From Monomorium pharaonis (lineage: Eukaryota > Arthropoda > Insecta > Hymenoptera > Formicidae), in assembly GCF_013373865.1 (NCBI RefSeq), contig NC_050477.1, forward strand, positions 2,252,763 to 2,316,762: 64,000 bases of DNA, read 5' to 3'. Shown here in pieces: positions 37,998-48,476 of the stretch (its first letter is position 1; every line of letters starts with the position of its first letter). The translations under genes and the position numbers were made by a program. A model generated the notes under the pieces. The model was not told the origin of the DNA. It saw only the letters and a program-made list of their open reading frames with translations, and made no database searches.

Positions 37998-40900
37998 AAA
38001 GATTTTTTTGCACACATCACATTCGACACATGGAGCCACACACGCACACACTTGTATTTAGAAATAGAAAAAATTTTTTTCAATAAAACCTTTTCAGTTG
38101 GACACGTTGAATTTTGTTTTTTCGTTTTGCTGAATTTTTACGCTCGGTCTGTAGTTACTATTTATTAATTTTTGTTCTATTTGATTATTGGGATAGTAGA
38201 AATTTCAGACAATTACATTTTTATTCGTAATAAAATATAATTATATGTTCGTCACTGTTTACGACTGTCGTGTCTAAGAATTAAACAGGATTATACAATG
38301 TGCCGAGAGAAACGGCCGAGCGTAAAAAAAGAACAATCCTTGCATGCTTCCAGTAGGATCCTAACTGTTAACTCCAATTGGGTTTGGTTCCTTTCTCTTC
38401 CTCAGGTCCTAGGCTCGCTAAGAAGTAAAATATTAATTGCGTATTAATTTTGTTACGTTATTCAATTTGAGAAAAATAAGAATCGCAAAAACGTTACTTG
38501 TCTGGGCAAGTGTTTCCGCTATCAATTAATCTGGCTTTATTATGTGACTTTGTTCTTAGTCTTGGTTTAGTATTGAGTCTCGATGAGTTGAAAGAGTGAA
38601 ATGGGGAAAAGAATTCTCGTAAATAGAAGTAGTTCGAGACAGCATGTCAATAGTAATTTACCGATTTTGATTTAATTACAGATTATCCTAAGTAGCGCTT
38701 GGAATGTTTCGTATTTTAGATGTGAGCACAATGTCTTTCGGATCTTTATCTCTGAACGACTTTAAACGTAGTATGTATTGCACGAAGTTTATATATTACG
38801 ACAAGAATTAGTAGAAGAATCAGTAGAAACATATATTTTGCGTACAAGCGTTGAACTTTGCTTTTATTTGTAAAAATTGGCTAAGTCCAATGTTATAGCA
38901 GTCAAGATATCTAAGGATATTAAAATATGAAGCTTAAAGAGTTTTACACGTATTTGATTATTATATACTTCGTTGGCTTAGCCGATTTTTAATACATGCC
39001 TTACAGGTACAATTTAAGCGTCTATTTATTTAATGAAATTTGTTCTTAGTGCCAGACAAGTAGAAACAGCTAATGCGTGAAGATAATATTTAATTCTTAC
39101 ATTTTTAATCGCTTGCATGCACACGAATAATAATAAACAATTAATAAAACAAACATGCGAATTGCAAGCTTATGTTGTTGCACTACTAAACATTAAGTCG
39201 AAGTTTTGAGCATAATATGCATCAATATATTAATTAAAGAATTAATTAATTGCACAGATAAGGTAAGCAAAACATTTTCCCGATCGCATTTACGAGTTTC
39301 AAAAAGAAGAGGAGAAAAAGTGGCGTACCTTGTGCTTAAATGAGACAGTTAATTTATCAATTGTTCTTGTACAGATTCGCTTTAATGATCTTATTATGCT
39401 TTAACAATCTTATTACGCTCTCGCGATCGGACCTGCCATCACCCAAGAGAAAACCTGAATATCTTTTATAGATTATACAGCATTACCGCCTGATCTATCG
39501 TCGGCTGACTGGGTAACGTCAGAATATCCGCTGAAGCCCGGACTGACTGGACCCTACATCATGCCGATGCCTGTGCCTATGCCTACCCTCTACAACGGCG
39601 AGGCGAAGAAACCAAAGCTAAGCATAGTCGAGCTGGTCCTGTACAACATCGCGGCGATGTTGGCCGGCGTGGCTACTGGCTACGACGTAAGAATGTCGAA
39701 CATATCTCCGATACATCCGCGCCTATACCCAAGGCTGAACGAGTGCGATGAAGATGGCCAGTCGAGGTGGTGGTTTCAAGCGGACACCGGGTCGAATCGC
39801 AACTCCTACCTCGGCGATTACGAGTTCAGCTCGAGCAGCGGCTATCCGCACAACACTTACCACGGACGGGCACACCATTACAGGTACAACTTGGAATCTG
39901 CAAAAAGGAATAGTTTTTAAGAAAAGGGATAATAATTAACGTCATTTGGAAAAACGCATTAAAGAACATTCAAATAACATAAAAAAACACGGAAGTTGCC
40001 AATCGGTTGTCAGCTTATATCGAATCTCGAACAACCATAACTTTAATTGGTCAACACCGAGCATATTACATAGCGAGAAGCACACTTGCAAGCGAGAAAT
40101 TGCCGAAATGTTTCTAATAAAAAAGATTGACAACGCCCTTAACTTACAAAAAGATACGGAAAATTTAAATCCGATTTACAATCGTCATTAAGTATACATA
40201 AATGTTTGCCTTTACACGTAACCTGCCTCTTCTTCTTATTTGTATTTATTGCTTTGATTAATCTGACAGTTACCGCATTTCAGCAAAGACGTGCAATGTT
40301 TTTTCGCATTATGTGCTTTGTTATATTCAATTTAATTTTTTCTGTTACTCGGCATGATACTAATTGTTCCTTTGTTTTCCTGTTACAACACACGAGTCTC
40401 TGCGAGATTCGTTATTCATGGTACACGTAAAAAATAAAAAATAAATTCCGCTCACCACAGAGATTTTTGTAAGTGATTGTAATTGCAGCTCAAATCATGA
40501 TCCGCTGACACGAATCACAAATTTATAGTGGTTTGTATGTTACTTCAGAAGGGCCCAAAGTGAGGGCCGAAACGTTGTAAATATTTGGAATTTTAATGAA
40601 TTGTGCCAGTTGCGTCGTTGTTAATTTCACCTGAATTATTGCAAACCATTACTGGCGACCCTGCAAAAATTTTGATATTGTAGATAATAATTAATCCTAG
40701 ATTGTCACTGTGGATGAATTTTCACCCAAGTGCTAAGTCATGTTTAGCAGTTTTTGTTATTAAATTTTTTATGAAGATTTTGAACATCAAAATAATGTTA
40801 ATTCAATTATTTTAACGCCTTTTGTGTAAATTTTTATCTCGAGTAGTGTTAAAAAAAAAGGAATAGCACTTTAGAATTTAGAACGTAATAGGTTTTACTT

Positions 40901-42153
40901 TAGACGTCGAATGTGATATTTACTCCACTCAACGCATATTCGCGCGAATTGCAGGCCGTTCCTGAGTAACATGGGTGGCATAGCGCCTGGCCTTTCATCC
41001 GCAGCGATACCGGACAAGCCATTACGCTTTACGGATTCCCCGCAGCATTACACAAACAGCACAACGGGCTCAAACGCCCCGACGCCGAGCCCAAGGAGGA
41101 AGAGTAGTAGCAGTACCAGCAACGAGGACGCGTACTCGCACGACGCGGCCCGCGTCGATCGTATGGAGAGGATGCCGACGGTATACATGGGTAACGTCGC
41201 CCCGTTCCCAGATTACGCGCCGCCGATGTACACCGTCGTACCGCCGGAGTACTATCGGCCCCCCGAACCAACGTACTTCATACCTACGGAATATCAGTAA
41301 TTATTAGTACATTAGAATAATCGTGAATCGAAGCTTAGATAAAACTAAAGTAAAACTTCAGTGGCGTACGAATTAATCTTGCCTAAACGGTTTTTGATCA
41401 ATAAGTCTCATTGTTTTCAGCGACCGGATGCTCGAATGCCCCGAGTTCCCACACGCGTACGACAATCCAAGCAGTATGAACAGCCCGGCCAGGCCGGTGT
41501 CCAGGCTTCTGCCCTACACACATCACCGTACCTCATCGAATGTCTCGAACGCCAGTACGTCGAGCCAAAGCAACGTTAATCCGACGTTCCGGCTGGAGGA
41601 TGAAGATGATTACAGCGTATACATGCCAATATCGTATTACCAGCGATCCTCGAATGTTATTTCCAACTTGGCAACGACGTACGGTGCGAACATACTCAAT
41701 CACGAGTATGGCTCGCCGTTGCTGACCCGCCAGAACTCGCACGACTCCAACTCAAACTCCGGCGAGCGGCCGAGCAATCTAGAGGTGGTCACGCGTCTGC
41801 GCTCGAGTCTGAAACGATCCAGTTACAATCCGTATAACTCGCCGAGTAAGAGCGTGAGCAAAAATAATTCCGGCTCGGGCACACCGACGAATCCGACACC
41901 ACCAGACTCACTCACGTCCGAGGACTCGAGCTACGTCTCCGCGAAGGATAGTCAGATTAGTCGAGTACGCTTTTCGCCTGTGACATTCGATCGTGAAGGC
42001 GTGCCGGCACGCGACGTTCATAGAGAGACGTTGCTGGATATTCCGGTTCATGGTCAGAGCCAGGACGCCACGGTGCCGCTACAGGCCAACCGACGAGTCA
42101 ATCGGAGTAGGAAGCCAAGTATCTCGGAGCTTGAAAGGGAATTCTTGTCATAG
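31051..42153 (+). CDS. slpr: Mixed-lineage kinase slipper (MLK-type MAP3K of the JNK pathway)
   Basis: Constitutive exons: 31051-31253, 31350-31584, 31679-31896, 32040-32380, 32459-32639, 32796-32944, 33058-33230, 33663-33909, 34068-34187, 34666-34869, 36585-36614, 39481-39883, 40955-41296, 41421-42153 (1,192 residues from the first ATG; later in-frame ATGs at 31063 and 31105). An SH3 domain (about 121-178, ALFDYTAQGEDELSL, WWTGK) precedes a kinase domain with glycine loop GVGGFGKV, catalytic Lys230, HRDLKSSN (325-332), DFG (353-355) and APE. A leucine-zipper coiled coil follows, then a CRIB motif (ISAPSDFRHTITVQ), the MLK block VKGKTWGPSTLHQRER, a hydrophobic segment near 39630 and the conserved tail TLLD-GQ-QD-TVPL. 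Family members bind Rac/Cdc42 and phosphorylate MKK4/7 to activate JNK. All phases close. An alternative exon and a microexon are listed separately. Confidence 0.96.
33333..33398. repeat. (TG)n microsatellite in slipper intron
   Basis: About 33 uninterrupted TG units in the intron just upstream of the candidate 21-nt microexon. Confidence 0.95.
33462..33482 (+). CDS. slpr: Candidate 21-nt microexon of slipper
   Basis: The sequence between an AAAG acceptor and a strong GAG|GTAAGA donor is 21 nt and open in the right phase (ACRSLEE). It would be inserted at the phase-0 junction between the exon ending MKEK and the one starting ELRCREEE, at the start of the leucine zipper. Seven residues is two heptad-like turns of added helix. 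The constitutive protein is complete without it, and human MLKs as I recall them read KEKEL directly, so inclusion would be alternative. Confidence 0.45.
34870..36245 (+). CDS. slpr: Alternative C-terminal exon extension of slipper (intron retention)
   Basis: If the donor at 34870 (ATAG|GTAACC) is not used, the frame stays open for 458 more codons and stops at 36243-36245. This gives an isoform of about 1,148 residues lacking the conserved MLK tail. The segment is GC-rich like coding DNA and encodes Ser/Arg/Lys-rich basic clusters (KSKKRDRSKSKESK), a DYDGLESS block and proline-directed Ser sites. Such length without a stop is hard to explain for an ordinary intron. AATAAA at 38082-38087 could serve this isoform. 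Function unknown. Confidence 0.7.
37741..37997. repeat. Two (GA)n microsatellites in slipper intron
   Basis: GA-repeat tracts at 37741-37770 and 37932-37997 on the coding strand, within the 2.9-kb interval that is either an intron or the 3' UTR of the short-tail isoform. Confidence 0.9.
38082..38087 (+). terminator. Candidate poly(A) signal for the retained-exon slipper isoform
   Basis: AATAAA followed by T-rich sequence, 1.8 kb after the stop at 36245. No transcript evidence available. Confidence 0.3.
40524..40652. mobile_element. Possible Penelope-like element remnant with hammerhead-type core
   Basis: Within slipper intron 12 a short GGCCC-AAAGTGA-GGGCC hairpin (40552-40568) is followed directly by CGAAACG, preceded by TTCAGAAG. 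This order (CTGAAGA-like box, stem II, GAAAC) matches the hammerhead-like motif found in Penelope-like retroelements, with one core base altered. Flanking GTGGTTTG (near 40529) and CAAACCA (near 40642) are reverse complements and would close an outer stem. No reverse-transcriptase frame is present. Confidence 0.35.
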
Positions 42154-42679
42154 CACTGGCTTATTTAAGGTCACACGGCTCTCCTTCGTGTAGAACCAGC
42201 TAGACCGAGCGGGTTCGTCGATATTTTATCTATTTATGGATTTTTAGCGAACGGTAATCCTAGAACCGATCTCTTTACGCCTCCGATTATACAGTCGTGA
42301 TTATGAAATCTTACGATTGTTGATCGGAAGAATTGTACGTTATCGAAGCACTGCCTCTCGCGGACGATTTTCAATAGTAGCGGTACACTAACACAAGTCT
42401 GGGAATCAACATTCCATACAACATACATAGAATTCAGTGAAATTTACGTAACGTGTAGCGTAATACGTGATTGAACGAATTTTTAATTTGATAACGTAAT
42501 GGTATTTGACATACGCGTCGCGTGTTGAAATACTAACATGTATATCACGAGCGAAGAATGCGATGCAATGTGGTATACGTTCAAATTGCATATTACTCCG
42601 AGAATAAATATAAATACTTTTTTGAAGAATACAAAGTATATCTTACAACTTCAACCGTTAATGACAGAGTCTTTGATTT

Positions 42680-42842
42680 TGGTGCTGAATATAATTTTTC
42701 TATTAATTTAATATTCTTAGTTTTATATAAACTGCATCGCTTATACTAAGTAGTAACTGTGTTTTAAGATTGACAAAATTGTCGGTGTGCAGTTTATGTA
42801 AACTAAGAATATAAAATTAATAAAAAAATTATATTCAGCACC
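42680..42842. repeat. Long inverted repeat (hairpin arms ~55 bp)
   Basis: The arm 42681-42736 and the reverse complement of 42788-42842 agree over about 55 bases with few mismatches. Both begin GGTGCTGAATATAATTTTT and end near AAACTGCA. The loop is about 51 bases. It lies about 0.5 kb downstream of the slipper stop, probably within its 3' UTR. Confidence 0.75.
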
Positions 42843-45696
42843 AGGATCCGCTGCAGAAATAAGCAATCTTAGTTTTATCTTTTTTTAAAGGACTTTTAAG
42901 ACTTTTAAGACTTTTATTAAAGATAGTAATTGTCTCAATCTGTATAACGACATCGTTGAATAACAAGCACGCTGTCATTCGAAACTATGCAATTTGATAT
43001 TCTTTATGTTTATCAAAACATTCCAGAAACATTATCGCATTTATATAGTCAGCATCTCAACAATACGTGTATTTAAAACACGACGAGGGGCGCGGTCGAG
43101 CTTACGATACAAGATTTATCAAAATACGTATACACGTAATATGCAATTCCATTACACTAAGTAAGATTTAAAAAGCGAGCGAAGAGGAGCGTTCTTTTCT
43201 TCGGCAATTAACGCATTGACAAATATTCGGATGATATATCTGCGACGAAAGTTGTAAATTTTTCTTGCATTTAGTACCAAGTTACGTTGTGATGCATTTC
43301 TCGTAACAAACAACTTTAGTGATATTTGTTCTCGGCGCAATATAAAACATTCCAGGGAGATTTGTTGGAACGTAAGGAACTGTTCTACACGATACGAAAT
43401 TAACATTTCATCGGATTTCGAATTAGTGCAAGCTTATATGTTTTCGAGAAACCCTGGATTTCTAAGAAGTTACTTTTCCCAGAGATTTGTGATAAATTCC
43501 GCAAATGAAGCGAATGTTAATTCCGTATTGTTTAAATTGGTCCAGTTGGGACAAGAATAGATTTTTTTAGCATTTGTATGTTTAAATAGAGTGTACTTGT
43601 GGTTTTATCTTAATTTTCCTACTAGAAAATATCGCGACAACAGTTTCGCGAAAAATTGTATAAACTTTTGTGCGCTCTGTGCAACTTGAACGAGAGCAAT
43701 TTGCGTTAATTATAAATACGCAACGGCAGCTTGAAGATATATTGTATATTAATAAGGAAATGTACGGTTGTTTTAAAGTTTTAAACGGATAATTAATCAA
43801 TTCGAGCTAAAGAACAATCATTATTTATAAACTGTAATTTTATGTACTTTACAAGATACGGACGGCTACGAAGTATTAGTTGTAATATTATATATTTAGC
43901 CCAACTCCCGCGATTACGTATATTAGAACAGTATTTCCGACATAATCTCTCTCCTTTATCGCAATCAGTGTAACTAGTCATTGTAATTGTATTTGAAGTT
44001 GTACCATTGTGATAGCGATACGATTCCATTTTCCTTCGTCTCGTGATGCGCTAAATTAGAGAAAACTCTCTAGCGCACGAATGTACTCGCTTTTTCAGCA
44101 TCTCTGTTTCCAGATATTTTTTTTTCGTAACTTTTCTCTGTAACTTTGAAGATTCACGTATTATTGAAAAGAAGGAAAACGTTACTGTGCCGCTATTAAA
44201 ATAGTGCCTCTGCTCAATGATACGTTCATTGCGTCGTTCTGTTGTAATGCACAATTGGAGATGTACACGATTTATACATCCATCTAAGATACTTCCACCT
44301 CTCGATTATGCCAATCGACGAAAGCGTGTCCGATCGACGGGCGCGTTTACGAAAATACATGAGAGGGCATGTACAGAATTTAGCATTTTCGACATTAAAA
44401 CGCGAATTGTATGTGTCGTAGCACGACAAACACGATTAAATAGCCGCGTCTTGCGCAGTTGTCACGCTTCTTTTGTACCTTATGAAAACAGTGCGTCGCT
44501 TCATGAGTGATTCGCGCGCGCGTCTGTAGAAAGTATTCAAAGCGTGAGTCGTAGGTGAATTACACAATATGCAACTGCATAAGACGCGGCTAGTGCATTT
44601 GCTGTAGGATTATTGTGGAACAAAGATCCCCCTAACGATCGTTGTACATATAAAAGAAAAAAAAGTAAGCGCTAAATCATTATTATTGTTTAAATAGAAC
44701 GACTACTCATACATTCCTTATGCAGCTAAAACGCTATGTTGTACAATATTCACGACACTCCTTCGAAAGATATTGACGATGAAGACTGGATCTGCTTCGT
44801 GGATATCTTTGCGCTGCATTGCACCAATAATACGAGTATAAGCATTTCAGTACGGGGTATCAAATCGAGCGTGTCGAAGAGAAGAGTGAATCTTTCCGCT
44901 GCCTTCCTTCGATTGATATAATATACGAGATATTAGAAAAACGTTTGTGCTACTCCGTGCTGTGTGCTCTATGTGCCCTGAATACATACGGATTGCTGAG
45001 TAATAAAATAGAACGCGACACACGTAATTTTAATTTATTGATATTACGAGACGAACGCCTGTCGAATTTAGTTTGAATCTGTGAACTAATCAAAGTTACT
45101 TACACTGTTTTTGCGCCGCAATTCAAAGTAATCAAAACTTTTCTTATTTGTACTGTATCAATCTCAAATAGCGTTTAATGGAGTCATGGAGTCCTTTTAT
45201 CTCTTCTTCATCGTAAGAACTGCTTCTCGTTTACATTGTTTTCTCGAATGACGATCATCAGTATTGTAGATGTATGCTGTGCGATGTACGTGAAATGTGT
45301 TGCAGGAAAGAAAATTTCTTCGATGGTTTCGTCGCGAACGATTCATTTCGACTGCAAGAAAAAGAAGAATGAAAAAAATTAGACACCTAAAAATAAATAA
45401 AAGAATTACAATGCATCCAAATCTTTCTTAAGCAAAAAATTAACGTTTGCATAATAACAAGACTTGTAATATTAATTGACTTTTCTCTACGTATTTGTAG
45501 TAACTCTTTATCTATTTAATTATATAGACAACAGTCCGATTTTTCTATTACTTCTATTAATTTTCTCTTTCTCGCAACATGTTTCATGAGTATATCTTTT
45601 TACGCTGTGCGAAGGTATTTCTGCGGTGCTAATATCACGTACTTAAATATGTTAAATAAGTGACACATAGAAATTCAAAATGCTTCCAAGATAATC

Positions 45697-45769
<73 letters not shown>
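45697..45769. repeat. (GA)n microsatellite
   Basis: Near-perfect GA repeat with a single GG interruption. Confidence 0.95.
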
Positions 45770-45775
<6 letters not shown>

Positions 45776-48077
45776 AGAAAGAATGAAAGAAAAAATTTGA
45801 TAAAGTGCTAGTGAATGCTGATATTCGAAAATAATTGTTCATATATAAATATATGATATAATAATTTTTAATTATACAAGAATATGAAATGTTCGCGGCA
45901 GCTATTGTGTAATGGCGTATTCGTCGCCGACAGTGCTAGTCTAAGCTATATTTATTTTTTATATATATAACAAACACACCTTAGCTAGAGATTAAAAAGA
46001 TAAGAATCCGATTTTATACTTTATTAGAGAGCATTTACGAAATATGTTTGACTCGTTGGGCAGAACGTGTATAAGAAACGTGTGTTCAGAATAATTCTAT
46101 ATATATATAAGATAAATTACGTTGTATCATATCAAACGCAACTAAAGTCTATATATATATATATATATATATAAAGTCTATAAATATATCTTACTGTAAA
46201 GAAAACTCAATAAATTTATCATGTATCGTTCGTATGACATATATTAATAACATTCACCAATTACAGTAATTTATAATTTCTTTTAAACAACTTTTCGATA
46301 CGCATAATTCTAGTTTAGATTTCAGACTTAAAATTTATATAAGAGAAATAAATATCTTCTTTTAGATGATTGATGCTTTCAATATTAAAAATATTCAATA
46401 TACAATATTAAATATCTTTTCATTCTTTTATTTCCTTTTTCTCTGCCATTTGTTACGTACAGGACGCGCACTTTGATACAAGGTAAATTTATGAAACTTA
46501 TACGAGGAGAAAAAGAGCACACAAATATAGATTACAGACAAAATGCGAGATTCTCTCTGATATCTGTTTTTACGTAATACATATATAAGATATGTAATTC
46601 ACGTTTACAATGTAGTCCTCATTAGTTTCGTTAGACCTAACGAGTGGACATCGCCGGTCAAGCTACTGAAATAAAAAGAAATACTCAACCTTGTGGAACA
46701 TATGATACGACATAAGATCCCGTTGCTCTCTGAACTGCTGTTCTTATAATGTCGCATTTAAAACTTGTAAATATATATACTTTATCATGTAACAGATTAT
46801 ATCGCGATTGCATGCTGCTTGCGCGAATTAGCAAATTGTACAATAACGACCACGACCAAGACGATTAATTGTAAACGAATTGTTTAATCGATGTATACAC
46901 ATTCTGCGCTGTGATAGCCCTTATACTTGTACGCTTCTGGCGTGTGTAGAAAGTTTAACGTAATGTATTTCATAAATATAAAAAAAAACGACTTAACGAC
47001 GCAGGGCTATCACAGTTTGAGATATATATATTTATATATATATGCAAAATTAGGTTTTTTCCATCAGAATTCCGTTGCAATACATGAGCTGTAAAAAATG
47101 TAGGACAATGTAACAGCAATTTATCGCAGGCAGTTTAGTTAAGCATGAAGTAACTTTATAAAAGTATGTTAAGCTAAGTGCAATGTGTTCCACGTGTATT
47201 TAAGTAAGAGAATAATGAATCGCTTTGATGCGCGCCTTAAAGTAAACGAGAAACATCGCGAAAATCCAAAGCTTTTGACGGGAAATTCTTCAATGTATTA
47301 TAATAGCCTTCACGTGGCGATTTTTCGTGCGATTTCGGGAATATTCACCTTCGGTATCCGGGAATCAATTTTTTTTTACTGATCTCCCGGGCTTCGAGCG
47401 TAAATCACCAAGCACGACGAGCGAGGTCCCACGCAGGACCGTTTTTATCTAGCAGGGAGAGAAATAATTATTATATAACAGACGAATGAATATTCATTTC
47501 ACGATGGATCCCCGAGAACTCGAGATTGTTTAAAAGCAGAAAAATATATCTTAATAATATATTGTCTTCGAATTTTTTAATGTGTTGTCTCTACTCCTAA
47601 CAAAGAACTCAAGATTCAGAAGAATTGTGTCTGTGTGTCTGACCTGCACTAAAAATTCTTGTATTTTTCCAAGTGCTGTACATTACATTATAAATATTAA
47701 TTATATAAAAATTATAAATAATAACTGGAGTATATAAAAATGATATAATAATAAGAATAATAATAAAATAGGTTTATTATTTTATTATTTTAGTATATTA
47801 TGTTATTATAACATTTTATGAACTATAAATATATACTTTTATTTTTATTTTTAATCTTATTATTTTAGTATTAATAAATAATTTCAAATAACAGCATCAT
47901 AATAAGTCTTATAACTATATATTTAAGCAACTATTTTATGTTTTCCATATTCCTAAATATAATAATTCTTAAACAATTTAGAGAGTCGTGAATAATACAG
48001 CCTAGCCTGCAAAGTAATTTTCACAGTTAAGATTATCATTTTATCAAAAAATAAAAATGTGATTATCCAATCAAGAG

Positions 48078-48128
48078 ACACGGTAGTGGCTCGCGCCAAG
48101 TGAACGCGCAGCGCGAGCCCGACCGTGT
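48078..48128. repeat. GC-rich short hairpin
   Basis: ACACGGT-GGCTCGCGC and its near reverse complement GCGCGAGCC-ACCGTGT flank a ~14-base loop, in a strongly AT-rich setting and just after a CCAATCA box. It is either part of the promoter of the next gene or a small repeat; it does not fold as a tRNA by eye. Confidence 0.5.
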
Positions 48129-48476
48129 GAATTAAAACAATGAAAATCGTTTAAATCGTCTGGATAATTATATATACTTCGTAACCTATTATCATTATTA
48201 TCGAAATATATGCCAAAAGTAGTGTCACGAATTAATTTATAGACACGAGACTAATAGCAAAATTTATCGTTTTCATTGTACGTCACAAATGACTTAACAA
48301 TAACTGGAAGACGTCAAGAAGTCAAGAACCGAAATATGGTTACCTACGATTGCAATTGCAATGTTGCAATTACGGAGGGAATATTTGGAGAATATTATGC
48401 CGGTGTTTTGTTACTTTACAAGAGAGCTCGATTTTCGTCGCGGTGATAATGACGTAAAAATTATTCTTAATTGCAG

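Larger units (their letters stand above)
42154..48476. other. Long non-coding tract: slipper 3' UTR and spacer before the mutarotase-like gene
   Basis: No frame over about 100 codons and no recognisable protein were found. It holds a long inverted repeat at 42680-42842, a (GA)n tract at 45697-45769, a TA tract near 46145-46172, a 13-bp inverted repeat (46909-46921 against 47003-47015) and a GC-rich hairpin at 48078-48128. Part is probably a long 3' UTR of slipper. The first exon and promoter of the mutarotase-like gene should lie at its right edge; CCAATCA at 48068 is close to that point. Confidence 0.5.

Noticed and set aside
48078..48128. Possible tRNA or Pol III gene from the GC-rich hairpin
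   Set aside because: No cloverleaf, anticodon arm or B box could be formed by eye.
48361..48476. Frame MLQLRREY... as first exon of the mutarotase-like gene
   Set aside because: Joining it in phase needs an intron of about 34 nt, shorter than functional insect introns.
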